A DNA stretch of 11,384 nt from DATDRS01 sp035291605 (GCA_035291605.1 DATDRS010000480.1:1-11384); one strand, 5' to 3'. Shown: positions 1-7,511, counted from the stretch's first letter. Translations and numbers: made by a program. The notes: a model not told the origin generated them from the letters alone.

Positions 1-1006
1 CCACGAATTCGCGGATTCCCCTCCGAGGGTCAACTGCTCCATCCGCCGTCTGCGGCGCAAAGCGCTCGTAGTCGTGGTCGTGGCCGACGAGCACGACCTC
101 TGCGCCGTAGTCGTACAGCGCTTGCCAGAACGGGACAAAAGTTGGATTGCCGCCGTGTTCGCCTGAACTGAAGAGCGGATGGTGCCAGTAGGCCAGCGTG
201 CAGAAGGCCGGCGAGGCCGCCAGGTCAGCGCGCAGCCATTGTTCCTGGGATGAGCCCACATCGCACCCCCCGGCCGGGGCGCAATTGCTGTTGAGGACGA
301 CGATGTGCCACGCGCCGTAGTCGTAACTGTAGTAACCCCGGTAAGGGTCGCCCGCCGCAGAGCCAAAGTAGTTGAAGTAACCCGCCGCGCCGGGCGTGTG
401 GTAATCGTGATTGCCCGCTGCAGGCCGGGTGCGGTCTTTGTGACGGCCCCAAGTCGGGCCGTAGCAGTTGGCGAATTCTGCGTCGGAGCCGGATGAGTAA
501 GCGTTGTCGCCCAGGGTAGCCACGAAGCCGGGCAGGTCATCCAGCAGGCTGGCCGTGGCTTCGTCAAAATCGTTGCCGCATGTGCTGATATCCCCAGCGG
601 CGAACAGCATAACCACGATATCGGGCGTCGGCGTGTGAGTGCTGGTTGGAATGGGGGTGTCCGTAGGTATTGGGGTTGGTGTGAAGGTCGGGGTCGGCGT
701 CAATGTCCAGGTCGGCGTCGGGGTAGGCGTGGGCGTGTGGGTGCGCGTGGGCGTGGGCGTCGGCGTACGCGTTGGCGTGCGGGTTGGAGTTGGGGTGTGC
801 GTGGGAGATGGGGTATAAGTGTTGGTCGGCGTGAGCGTCGGCGTCGTGGTGGGGACAGGCGTTGCCGTTGGGGGCGGCGTCGGCGTCCCACGAAATGTCT
901 CCACAACTGCCCGCCACCCACCAGGTTGAGCGGCCAGGTACATGCCGAAACCGGCGTATAGGAGAAGGTTGGCGAAGATCAGGCCCGCGATCCATTTCTG
1001 TTTCAC
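1..1006 (-). CDS. Membrane-anchored calcineurin-like metallophosphoesterase with Thr-Pro stalk (partial, 3' end outside window)
   Basis: Likely an extracytoplasmic metal-dependent phosphoesterase; the substrate is unknown. I read 335 codons before the window edge. Residues 1-28 (MKQKWIAGLIFANLLLYAGF...) form a short basic start plus one hydrophobic segment, either a signal anchor or an uncleaved signal. Residues 41-128 are a TPT-rich low-complexity stalk. The catalytic domain follows with the family's metal-binding blocks in order: AAGDIS (Asp139), LGDNAY (Asp167), GNHDY (Asn199, His200), YWHHPLFSSG (His275/276) and VGHDHDYERF (His309, His311). The text breaks at GIREFV, where this family normally continues into a GTGG segment, so only a short C-terminal part is missing. 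The start is GTG at 1006: an in-frame TAA lies just upstream, and the next ATG (residue 22) would cut into the hydrophobic segment. There is no Shine-Dalgarno sequence, but a TATAAT lies 8 bases upstream, suggesting a leaderless mRNA. It is divergent from the GtrA-kinase gene. Confidence 0.9.
   Translation of the reverse strand, partial: MKQKWIAGLIFANLLLYAGFGMYLAAQPGGWRAVVETFRGTPTPPPTATPVPTTTPTLTPTNTYTPSPTHTPTPTRTPTRTPTPTPTRTHTPTPTPTPTWTLTPTPTFTPTPIPTDTPIPTSTHTPTPDIVVMLFAAGDISTCGNDFDEATASLLDDLPGFVATLGDNAYSSGSDAEFANCYGPTWGRHKDRTRPAAGNHDYHTPGAAGYFNYFGSAAGDPYRGYYSYDYGAWHIVVLNSNCAPAGGCDVGSSQEQWLRADLAASPAFCTLAYWHHPLFSSGEHGGNPTFVPFWQALYDYGAEVVLVGHDHDYERFAPQTADGAVDPRRGIREFV
623..886 (-). repeat. Thr-Pro-rich low-complexity stalk coding repeat
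   Basis: About 88 codons (residues 41-128 of the metallophosphoesterase) are dominated by a degenerate six-base unit encoding Thr-Pro, seen on the plus strand as GGCGTN steps. Thr alternates with Pro, broken by occasional R, H, W, L, F and I. Third positions vary between units, so this is an older, drifted coding repeat and not a fresh tandem expansion. Such stalks usually hold an enzyme domain away from the membrane and may be O-glycosylated, which is an inference here. Confidence 0.85.
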
Positions 1007-1014
1007 GGGGCGGG

Positions 1015-1020
1015 ATTATA
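1015..1020 (-). promoter_or_regulatory. Candidate -10 box (TATAAT) of a leaderless metallophosphoesterase transcript
   Basis: A perfect TATAAT is read on the minus strand and ends 8 bases before the GTG start at 1006. At the usual -10 to start-site distance, transcription would begin at or within about two bases of the GTG, giving a leaderless mRNA. The absence of any Shine-Dalgarno sequence fits this. I see no convincing -35 hexamer at 16-18 bases spacing, so the call rests on the -10 box and its position. Confidence 0.45.
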
Positions 1021-1145
1021 CCGCGCGCGGGCATAAATTGTGTTTCTCGATTTAGTCCCCTGCTGTTGGGGCGAAGCATTCGCGCTGCGGCAGCAGCAAA
1101 CATGGCGCGGGTCGTGCGCGAAGGCTTCGCCCGTACAATCTCTGT

Positions 1146-1151
1146 TATACT
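1146..1151 (+). promoter_or_regulatory. Weak candidate -10 box (TATACT) for the GtrA-kinase gene
   Basis: TATACT lies in the divergent intergenic region and would give a 5' leader of roughly 75 bases before the GTG at 1233. A second possible hexamer, TACAAT, lies at 1134-1139. Neither has a good -35 partner. A perfect 6-1-6 palindrome at 1118-1130 covers where the -35 region would be. Confidence 0.25.
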
Positions 1152-1222
1152 TACGCCTTGTTGTCACGCCTGAACCTGTCGAGTTTCTTAAGCCTCGATC
1201 GGTCGGCGCGTTGAGCAGGCTT

Positions 1223-1226
1223 GGAG
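1223..1226 (+). promoter_or_regulatory. Shine-Dalgarno GGAG deciding the GTG start at 1233
   Basis: GGAG is separated from GTG (1233) by the six bases AATAAA, a near-ideal spacing. The sequence overlaps the alternative in-frame TTG codon at 1221, which argues that the TTG is not the start. Confidence 0.6.
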
Positions 1227-1232
1227 AATAAA

Positions 1233-2768
1233 GTGTTCAAAAGTAATACCTCTCTCGAAATCAGCCCGGTGCGCTTCTTTCAGTTCGCGCTCGTCGGCGC
1301 CTCTGGGCTGTTGGTCAACGCCTTGATCCTGGGCTTCGCCACGGAGCGGCTGGGCCTGCATTATCTCATCTCGGCCGCGCTGGCAACGGCCGGATCAACG
1401 ACCTGGAATTTCAGCCTCTCCGAGGTGTGGGTGTTCCGCGGCCGCCGGAGCAGGGCGGGGTGGTTCAAGCGCTTCGTGATGTTCTTCCTGCTGAATAACG
1501 CCGCGCTCCTCATCCGCGGCCCGATCATGTGGGCGCTGACCTCCGGCCTCGGCGTCCATTACCAGGTGTCGAACCTGATCTCGATTGGGGCGATGACGGT
1601 GGCGCGCTACTTGTTCGCGAATCAGTGGATCTGGGGACGGCTGGTCAAGGGGGCTTACCGCTACGATATCCACGGCATCGTGACCATCGTCTCCGAGTCC
1701 GTCCTGCCGGAACTGGAGCCGTTCCGCACAACCCAGCCTATAGAACATCCGACGATGCGCATCCGCATCGGACTGGCGCGGCTGGGGCAGACGCCCCCGG
1801 CGGGCGTGCGCCGGTTGGATTACGACGAGGGGCTGGGGCCCCTGGGCTTCCGGGCGCGCATTGACATCGGCGAGCGGATTGAGGTGCTGGCCTCGCCGCT
1901 GCTCCGCTGGTCGCCGCACGTGCTGTACACCAACCTGGTCGAGCCGATCCTGCGCTGGACGCTGGTGGAGAAGGGCTATGCGCTGATCCACGGCGCGTGC
2001 CTGTCCGTTGACGGGCGCGCCCACTTCATCACCGCCCGGACGGACACTGGCAAGACTACTACGCTTCTGCAAGTCCTCAGCAATCAGATCGGCAACCCGG
2101 CTATCGCCTTTGTCGCCGACGACCTGACCATCGTCAACCCGGACGGGCGGATGTGGCCTTACCCCAAGCCGCTCACCATCAGCGCCCACACCGTGCGCGC
2201 GATCAACGCCACCTGCCTGGCCTGGCACGAGCGCCTGTTCCTGCCCCTCCAGAGCCGCCTTCACTCGCGCAACGGGCGGCGCTTCGCGCACTGGCTGGCG
2301 CACACGAAATTGCCCATGGCGACGATCAATGCGTACATACAGTGCCTGGTGCCGCCGCCGAAATATTTTGTCGAGCAGTTGGTGCCGGGCACGCGCGTTG
2401 CTCCCGAGGCGCAATTGACGGAGATGATCGTGATCGAGCGGACCGATGACCTGGATGTGCGCGTGCCGCCGGACGAGGCGCTGGAAATCCTCATGCGCAA
2501 TTGCGCCGACGCCTACGGCTTTCCGCCGTATGCAGACATCGAGGCGTTCCTATACCAGTCGCACACCCAGGGCGACCTGAACGCGGTCGAGCGCGCCATC
2601 GTAGCGGGCGCGCTGCGCGGCGTGCCGACGACTCTCATCCGCCGCCGGACCGGCGACTGGTGGCCGCAGGTGCTGGCGCACATGGATGAGTTTTCTAACA
2701 TCGAGAGCAATGTAACTTCTGAGAGGGTGATCCCCGCGGCGCAGCCGGCCCCCAGCGTGGTTGCCTGA
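1233..2768 (+). CDS. GtrA-domain membrane protein fused to an HPr-kinase-like P-loop domain
   Basis: Residues 13-138 are a GtrA/DPMS-type domain: four hydrophobic segments near 14-36, 43-62, 81-102 and 110-131, with VGASG and NFSLSEVWVF as family-like blocks. GtrA proteins are thought to move or present polyprenyl-phosphate-linked sugars. After about 90 linking residues comes a soluble region resembling the HprK / serine-kinase fold: an IHGA block (His253), a P-loop-like ARTDTGKT at 268-275 (Lys274), and VADDL (Asp296-297), where HprK-type proteins have a conserved acidic site. The first Gly of the Walker A motif is Ala, so activity is uncertain. The C-terminal 15 residues are low in complexity. 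The start chosen is GTG at 1233, with GGAG at 1223-1226 and a 6-base spacer; an in-frame TTG at 1221 would add four residues but has no well-spaced ribosome site. It stands alone on the plus strand and ends at a terminator. The phosphorylation target is unknown. Confidence 0.85.
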   Translation: MFKSNTSLEISPVRFFQFALVGASGLLVNALILGFATERLGLHYLISAALATAGSTTWNFSLSEVWVFRGRRSRAGWFKRFVMFFLLNNAALLIRGPIMWALTSGLGVHYQVSNLISIGAMTVARYLFANQWIWGRLVKGAYRYDIHGIVTIVSESVLPELEPFRTTQPIEHPTMRIRIGLARLGQTPPAGVRRLDYDEGLGPLGFRARIDIGERIEVLASPLLRWSPHVLYTNLVEPILRWTLVEKGYALIHGACLSVDGRAHFITARTDTGKTTTLLQVLSNQIGNPAIAFVADDLTIVNPDGRMWPYPKPLTISAHTVRAINATCLAWHERLFLPLQSRLHSRNGRRFAHWLAHTKLPMATINAYIQCLVPPPKYFVEQLVPGTRVAPEAQLTEMIVIERTDDLDVRVPPDEALEILMRNCADAYGFPPYADIEAFLYQSHTQGDLNAVERAIVAGALRGVPTTLIRRRTGDWWPQVLAHMDEFSNIESNVTSERVIPAAQPAPSVVA

Positions 2769-2806
2769 CGCCTCACCAGTCAGCCGCCCGGTTCTGAATG
2801 ATGATA

Positions 2807-2831
2807 GCCGCCCCACGATGGGCGGCTTTTT
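2807..2831 (+). terminator. Rho-independent terminator of the GtrA-kinase gene
   Basis: A perfect 7-bp stem, GCCGCCC (2807-2813) with GGGCGGC (2820-2826), closes a six-base loop and is followed directly by TTTTT (2827-2831). It starts 38 bases after the TGA of the GtrA-kinase gene. The other strand has no T-run after the hairpin, so it should not stop the convergent cluster. Confidence 0.9.
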
Positions 2832-2900
2832 CGTCTGCGCTGTTGGGTGGCTACACAGTCATGGGGACTCGGACGGTAACGCTATAAGGCTGATCCATCT

Positions 2901-4790
2901 CTAGGGGTTTTGCACAGTCAGGATAACCGGCAGGAGAACATGGTCGCCCTCTACACCGGAGGCTTCCCGGCCCATAAGACGCTGGCCAGTGTCGAGGCGG
3001 TATAACCCCACGTCCAGGCGATAATCGCCGGGGGGCATATCGGCGGGGAGGGGCACGAGATGGGGGTCAATTACGTCCTCGCCCGCCTGCCACTGGTCAG
3101 TGGGATACGCGCTGTTGCGCGGGGGGCTGTCCGCGCCTGCCACGTTGTAGCCGTCGGCGGCGAGGACGTGGACGAAGACGGTGTAGGACTCGGCGACTTT
3201 CCCGCGGGCAGTCCAGTAGAGCGTGAGGTGAATCGCCTCGCCTGCGCGGAGTTGCGGGTTGAGCACACGATACCCCGTGAGTGTGATCCCCTTTTCGAAT
3301 TCAACCGGATAAGGCTGGCGGGCGGCGAGCGACCCAGAGGGCGTGTCAAAGGTCTGCACGCGGAACCCATAGACGAAAGTATCAGCCGTCTTTTCGCAAC
3401 AGGTTTCGAGCCATTGGCCCACAAATCCCTCCAGGTCGTAGAGCGGGCTGGGCGAGAAAAAGAAACGGATGTGCTGATAGTGGTCACGGAGGGTCTGCAG
3501 CTGGGTCTCGACTGCCGGGAGGCCGACGACGTCGAGCGAGGCTGGCGGCGAGTCTACGGCGGGCATGGGGCCGCGATAGTAGTAATAGAAGGCCGGATCG
3601 GGGAGATTGAGGACGACGACTTCCTCCGGGCGCGCAGTCGTTTGGAGGTAGGCGGCCACCGCGCGCCAGTCTGGGCTTTTCGCATAAGCAGGGTCGAAGT
3701 AATAGTGGGGGAGCGAAACGAAGGCCGCGAGCGCGAGGCTCGCCGCGAAGGTCACACTCCACCACACGCCGCGCGGCAAGGCGCCTTTGAGCGCCAGCGC
3801 GCCCGCCGCTGCCATCATCAACGCGCCTGGCACGCTGCTGATGAGATATTGTTCCGTGAAGATCGGGCGGTAAAGCGAAATCAACCACGCCATCACCACT
3901 GGGCCGAGAGCCAGCGCCAACAGCCAGGGCGCGGAATTTAGGTTCCGGCGCAGAGCAGCCAGGCTCCCGGCGCAGAGCAGGATGGCCAGCGCCACCCCTC
4001 CGAACATTTTCAGAATAATGGCGCTGTCTGGCTGCTGACCCACGCTGAAAGTGGTGAGTATACGCCACACCGCTTCGCCAATGCCGACCGGCTGAATCCA
4101 TTGTTTGGTATGGCGTAGAAGCAGCGGGGCCACGTAGAGAGCTAGGGGCAGATAGGCTAACCCCGTCGCCAGGGCCGTGATCACCGCTGCGCGCCAGCGC
4201 ATGCGGGTGCGCGGCGCAACGAGGAGCGCCAGCCCGGTACAGGCCAGCGGAAAAATTGCAAAGTAGTGCGCGAACAAGGCGAGCCACCACAATCCACCCG
4301 CCGCCAGCCAGTAGGCAAATCGACGGCGCAGCGCGGCCTCCCATGTCTGCCAGATGGCCGCGAGCACCAGGGCGATCAACAGCGCGTACACGCGCGCATC
4401 TTGCGCATACCAAACGAGGAAGGGGTTGATCGCGGCGAACAGCGCTGCCAGCACGCCGGCCCTCCGGCCCAGCCACAAACGCCCGAGGCGATAGGTGAGT
4501 GAGATCGTGACGACGGCGGCGAGCACCGAAGGCCACCGCACGGCCAACTCGCTGATGCCCGCGAGCCGCATCCAGACGTGCAACATGAATCCATACAGCG
4601 GCGGATTGGGAGACGACAGGCGAATACGCTCCAGGATCACATGGAAGGATTGAGAATACAGCCGAACGGAAACACCCTCATCGCCTCGCAGCGCATGATG
4701 GTCCAGAGCATACGCGCTCAGCACGTAGCCCAGCGCGACGATGGCCAACACGACCCCGAATTGACTCTGTCGTCGTGTGCGAACGCGCAT
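2901..4790 (-). CDS. GT-C (GT39/ArnT-like) membrane glycosyltransferase with C-terminal beta-sandwich module
   Basis: Probably transfers a sugar from a polyprenyl-phosphate donor at the outer face of the membrane; the acceptor is unknown. Counting from the ATG at 4790 (629 aa): a first hydrophobic helix is followed by RGDE (Asp37, Glu38), the acidic pair expected in the first external loop of GT-C enzymes. NPPLY (62-66) and YAQDARVYAL (128-137) are family blocks, and about ten hydrophobic segments run to near residue 360. An external region (about 366-490) begins with a PDWRAVAAYL block. Residues 495-604 are a beta-sandwich module with TGYRV, LTLYW, YTVFVHV, AYPTDQW and PPGDYRLDVGLY. The ATG lies one base after the TAA of the GNAT gene. 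An upstream in-frame GTG at 4802 would overlap that gene and add four residues; neither start has a strong Shine-Dalgarno. It is the last gene of the minus cluster and no intrinsic terminator follows. Confidence 0.88.
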   Translation of the reverse strand: MRVRTRRQSQFGVVLAIVALGYVLSAYALDHHALRGDEGVSVRLYSQSFHVILERIRLSSPNPPLYGFMLHVWMRLAGISELAVRWPSVLAAVVTISLTYRLGRLWLGRRAGVLAALFAAINPFLVWYAQDARVYALLIALVLAAIWQTWEAALRRRFAYWLAAGGLWWLALFAHYFAIFPLACTGLALLVAPRTRMRWRAAVITALATGLAYLPLALYVAPLLLRHTKQWIQPVGIGEAVWRILTTFSVGQQPDSAIILKMFGGVALAILLCAGSLAALRRNLNSAPWLLALALGPVVMAWLISLYRPIFTEQYLISSVPGALMMAAAGALALKGALPRGVWWSVTFAASLALAAFVSLPHYYFDPAYAKSPDWRAVAAYLQTTARPEEVVVLNLPDPAFYYYYRGPMPAVDSPPASLDVVGLPAVETQLQTLRDHYQHIRFFFSPSPLYDLEGFVGQWLETCCEKTADTFVYGFRVQTFDTPSGSLAARQPYPVEFEKGITLTGYRVLNPQLRAGEAIHLTLYWTARGKVAESYTVFVHVLAADGYNVAGADSPPRNSAYPTDQWQAGEDVIDPHLVPLPADMPPGDYRLDVGLYRLDTGQRLMGREASGVEGDHVLLPVILTVQNP

Positions 4791-4791
4791 G

Positions 4792-5235
4792 TTATCCGTC
4801 ACGTTTCATAACCAGCAGGGTGATCTTGTCGCGCGACAGGAACCCCAAGGCGTTGGCCACCTTCGTCAAGCGCCGGAAGTAGGGCGTCATGTCGCTTTCG
4901 TCAATCACCCGGAAGCCGAACGGCTCGTAGAACGCGCCCATCTCGTGGCGGCAGGTCAGGAAGAGCGTCCTGGGATGCTGAGCGAGCAAGCTTTTGATGA
5001 TCTGGTGGGCGATGCCGCGCCGCTGGTAGGCGGGGAGGACAGCAATGGAGGCAATCTCCCGGCTCCCGTCCCGGTGCGTTTTGACTTGACCCGTGCCGAC
5101 GATTTGTCCCGTGACGTCGTCCACCGCGGCGATGAAGTTCTGCCACTTCAGATCCATCGGATTGATGCCCACCTGGCGGATGATGGCGACGATGCGCTTC
5201 TGATCGGCTTCGACAGCCGGGCGCAGAGTGATCAT
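4792..5235 (-). CDS. GNAT-family N-acetyltransferase
   Basis: A cytosolic acyl-CoA-dependent acetyltransferase of 147 aa, a normal single-domain GNAT length. It begins ITLRPAVEADQKRI, a standard GNAT opening. Motif A is clear at about residues 60-85, with EIASIAVLPAYQRRGIA carrying the acetyl-CoA pyrophosphate-binding QRRGIA loop. A motif B-like end follows with LTCRHEMGAFYEPFGF, near 94-110. The opening residues and the LTCR...FYEPFGF block resemble amino-acid or N-acetylglutamate-synthase-like GNATs, but the substrate cannot be read. Its ATG overlaps the TGA of the upstream YfhO-like gene as ATGA, and no Shine-Dalgarno is visible, so it is probably translated by coupling. Its TAA is followed after one base by the ATG of the downstream GT-C gene. 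Being locked between membrane GT-C-type genes suggests co-expression with them; whether it acts on their precursors is inference. Confidence 0.88.
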   Translation of the reverse strand: MITLRPAVEADQKRIVAIIRQVGINPMDLKWQNFIAAVDDVTGQIVGTGQVKTHRDGSREIASIAVLPAYQRRGIAHQIIKSLLAQHPRTLFLTCRHEMGAFYEPFGFRVIDESDMTPYFRRLTKVANALGFLSRDKITLLVMKRDG

Positions 5236-7511
5236 GGCGCTTGGCGTCGCCGGGGACCGCGGAGCGCGTCGAGGCCCAGGAGGCCAAGGGCGACGACGAG
5301 GGCCAGGATGGAAATCACGCCGCCCCAGGCCAGCGGGACCGAGCCGTACACCAGTTCGATCTCGTGCGCGCCGGAGGGCAGGCCTACGGCCAGCAAGGCC
5401 CCATCCGCGCGGAGGAGAGGGGCCGCCCGGCCATCCACGGTAGCGCGCCAGCCGGGAAAGTAGGCCTCGCTGACGACAAGCACTGCCGCCGCGGCCGAAG
5501 TAGTTCGCAAGCGTAAATGGCCCGGCGCATCGGAAACGATGGCAAGGTCCTCGTCGCCCTGCGCTGGCGCTGCGTCCACGGACTGAGACAGGAGCACAGT
5601 TTTGAATGGGTTGAAGGTCGGGCTGGCGAGTTGCCGGTACACCGCCTCGTCAGTCGGCGCGATGGAAACCTGATGGGCGAGGAAGGCGCGGCGCGGGGTA
5701 TAGGCCAGCCGGTAAACCCTGGTGATTCCTTCGGCATTCGGCGCTCCTGGCGCGCTGGGCGCGGACGACGCTTCTGCAGCCAGAGGGTTCGTCTCGGCTA
5801 GATCCTGTTGCCATGTGACGACGTACTTCACCCCCAACAGTTGCCAGCGAATGGATTCGGGCGCGCGCTCGACAAAACGCGCGTAGGTCGCGATCTGGTA
5901 GGGGGTGATGCCCCCTATCTCGCGATAGCGGTAGGCACAGCCGGCGTGGCCCGGCAGTTGGTAGACATCCTGGACGCGGAAGAAGACGTTCCGGTCCTGG
6001 GTGATGGGATCGAGCAAGGGATTGTAGGGATAGGTCTCGAACAGGGGCACGACGTTGAGCGGGCGGTTAGCGGCGAAAAGATCGAGGACGACCACGCTCA
6101 CGCAGAGCGCCGGAATCCAGCGGCGGAGCGATGGGACGCGGACGCGGAAGGCAAGGAGCATGAGCGCTAGGCCAGCGCCGAGGGTCAGCACCCCCACGCG
6201 GTCGGGGAGGCGCTTCCAATCGCTCGGATCAAATCCCAGCCGCTTGAGGTACGTGACCAGGCCCAGGATTCCAATTGTCACGACAAAAAAGACGCTCCCC
6301 AAGCGGAGCAGGTGGTTCAGCCACTGGCGCGCGGGGCGCGCGAGCGGGCCGAGGAGGTGGTGTGCTCCGAATGCGGCAAGGACGGAGAGCGAGAAACTGA
6401 CGACCAGCGCCAGGTGCTCCTGCCCCCGGAAGAGACGGAAGCCGGGGATGATCCAATAGGCGACGTCGTAGAGCACGCCTTTGGCACCGAAGGAGAGGAT
6501 GAGGCTCGCGAGCGCCGAGGCGGCCCAGAAGCGGACCTCGGGGCGCCGCCGGTTGAGGGCGAAAGCCGCCAGGCCGAGCGGCAGCAGGCCGACATACAGG
6601 GGATGCCAATGGCTGACGAAGCCGGTGAGGAAAAATTGCAGCACATCTTCAAAGGGGAAACCGTGCGCAGCCTGGTCAAACGCGACCGCGGCGCGGGTGG
6701 AGTTGGAGATGAAATGGAGTGAAGGCAAAAGCGAGGCGGCAGTGAGCGCGGCCGTCAGCACGGTGAGCGCCGCCGCAAACGCGGCAAACGCGCCAAACCC
6801 CCACCGGGCCTGATGCGCGCGATAGGCGAAGTAGGTGATGGTGAGCAAGGCGACATACACAAAGGTCTGCGGGTGACCGGCGAGGAAGGCCAGCGCCAGC
6901 ATGAAGGCGGCGAGGACGAGATCGCGCAGGCGGCGCGACGCGGCGAGGCGGCTTGAGAATAACAGCGCCAGCGGCAGCCAGGTATCTGTTTCCAGCGTGG
7001 CAGTCTGGAGGGGCGGGGAGCCGGTGAGGTAGCCGCCATAAGTGAAGACGAGCGCGCCGAGGAGCGCGGCGGCCGGACGCAGTTTCAGGGAGGAAAGAAA
7101 AAGAAAGAGAAAAAGAGAGAGAAAGAGATAATGGAACGCGGCTTCGGCGACGAGGGCCTCGATGGGGAAATGTCCCCACCCCCCGAGGCGCAGGAAGCCG
7201 AAGGTGAGCCAGACCGGCGGGTAAAAGATCTGCGCCTGCGGGTCGGCGTGCAGGGGATAGCCCGAGTTAAGACAATCTGCCCACAGCGGGAAGCGCCCGG
7301 CCGCCAGCGCGCGGTAGGCCAGGTCGCGGAAAACGCCAAACTGCATCGTGAAATCGCCAGCGGGGTAAGTGACCCGGTCAGCGAGGGAGGGCGCGGCGAA
7401 GCGCCAGAAGAACAAAGCCCAGGCGGCGATTAGCGTGAGGTACGGAGGAGCGCGTTTAAGTGATAGGGTGACGCGGTGACTGGGTGACACGTGACTCTCT
7501 GAAATCAACAA
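5232..7511 (-). CDS. YfhO-family multi-spanning membrane protein (GT-C-like)
   Basis: A 759-aa integral membrane protein of the YfhO family, which is distantly related to GT-C glycosyltransferases; some YfhO proteins are linked to glycosylation of cell-wall polymers. Family signs: AGDFTMQF at 51-58 after the first helix, AGRFPLW (71-77), GYPLHADPQ (84-92) and IFYPP (95-99), about a dozen hydrophobic segments to residue 480, GFRLFRGQEH (357-366), LLGVKYVVT (558-566), and an external C-terminal domain with AYFPGWRATVDG (683-694) and LPSGAHEIELVY (711-722), then a last membrane helix (729-749). The start is uncertain: TTG at 7511, 12 bases after the upstream stop with a weak GGA, or GTG at 7490 (residue 8). 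Both lie inside or beside a short repeat array, so the first 17 residues may not be ancestral. Its stop overlaps the GNAT start by four bases. The catalytic role and donor are unknown. Confidence 0.87.
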   Translation of the reverse strand: MLISESHVSPSHRVTLSLKRAPPYLTLIAAWALFFWRFAAPSLADRVTYPAGDFTMQFGVFRDLAYRALAAGRFPLWADCLNSGYPLHADPQAQIFYPPVWLTFGFLRLGGWGHFPIEALVAEAAFHYLFLSLFLFLFLSSLKLRPAAALLGALVFTYGGYLTGSPPLQTATLETDTWLPLALLFSSRLAASRRLRDLVLAAFMLALAFLAGHPQTFVYVALLTITYFAYRAHQARWGFGAFAAFAAALTVLTAALTAASLLPSLHFISNSTRAAVAFDQAAHGFPFEDVLQFFLTGFVSHWHPLYVGLLPLGLAAFALNRRRPEVRFWAASALASLILSFGAKGVLYDVAYWIIPGFRLFRGQEHLALVVSFSLSVLAAFGAHHLLGPLARPARQWLNHLLRLGSVFFVVTIGILGLVTYLKRLGFDPSDWKRLPDRVGVLTLGAGLALMLLAFRVRVPSLRRWIPALCVSVVVLDLFAANRPLNVVPLFETYPYNPLLDPITQDRNVFFRVQDVYQLPGHAGCAYRYREIGGITPYQIATYARFVERAPESIRWQLLGVKYVVTWQQDLAETNPLAAEASSAPSAPGAPNAEGITRVYRLAYTPRRAFLAHQVSIAPTDEAVYRQLASPTFNPFKTVLLSQSVDAAPAQGDEDLAIVSDAPGHLRLRTTSAAAAVLVVSEAYFPGWRATVDGRAAPLLRADGALLAVGLPSGAHEIELVYGSVPLAWGGVISILALVVALGLLGLDALRGPRRRQAP
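7087..7128. repeat. 42-base homopurine/homopyrimidine tract inside the YfhO-like gene
   Basis: The plus strand holds 42 consecutive purines made of GA, GAAA and GAAAA steps. Read on the minus strand it is a CT-rich run encoding part of a Leu/Phe/Ser-rich membrane helix (near residues 128-141). It stands out in GC-rich coding sequence. Confidence 0.8.
7460..7511. repeat. GTGACNNG-type short tandem array plus heptad fragment at the YfhO gene start
   Basis: On the plus strand five units follow without gaps: GTGATAGG, GTGACGCG, GTGACTGG, GTGACAC and GTGACTC (7460-7497), with period 8, 8, 8, 7, 7. Four bases later, GAAATCAACAA (7501-7511) is the reverse complement of TTGTTGATTTC, the core of the repeats near 9966 and 10871. 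The array covers the first codons of the YfhO-like gene in both candidate start choices. Confidence 0.6.

Noticed and set aside
623..886. Possible CRISPR or noncoding tandem repeat
   Set aside because: There are no spaced identical units; the six-base periodicity is explained by Thr-Pro coding inside a gene with a catalytic domain downstream.
564..1103. A 179-codon minus-strand frame rich in His, Ala, Asp and Pro repeats
   Set aside because: This is the TPT repeat read in the wrong frame; the adjoining metallophosphoesterase motifs are only in the GTG 1006 frame.
1190..1222. Hairpin AAGCCT/AGGCTT (1190-1195 with 1217-1222) before the GtrA-kinase ribosome site
   Set aside because: Only six pairs with a 21-base loop and no sign of an alternative structure; too weak to call a riboswitch or attenuator.
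1395..2414. A 339-codon minus-strand open frame opposite the GtrA-kinase gene
   Set aside because: It is rich in Arg, Pro and His, has no family motif, and lies fully opposite a gene with clear domains. It is a GC-rich antisense shadow.
2807..2831. Bidirectional terminator for both convergent units
   Set aside because: On the minus strand the hairpin is followed by TATCATCATTC and not a T-run, so only the plus-strand use is supported. I found no intrinsic terminator for the minus cluster in 2832-2900.
3060..3941. A 293-codon plus-strand open frame
   Set aside because: It lies opposite the external domain and last helices of the GT-C gene, with Arg/Glu/Gly-rich composition and no recognisable fold.
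3484..4536. A 350-codon minus-strand open frame
   Set aside because: It is in another frame of the same strand as the GT-C gene, which carries all the recognisable membrane and catalytic motifs.
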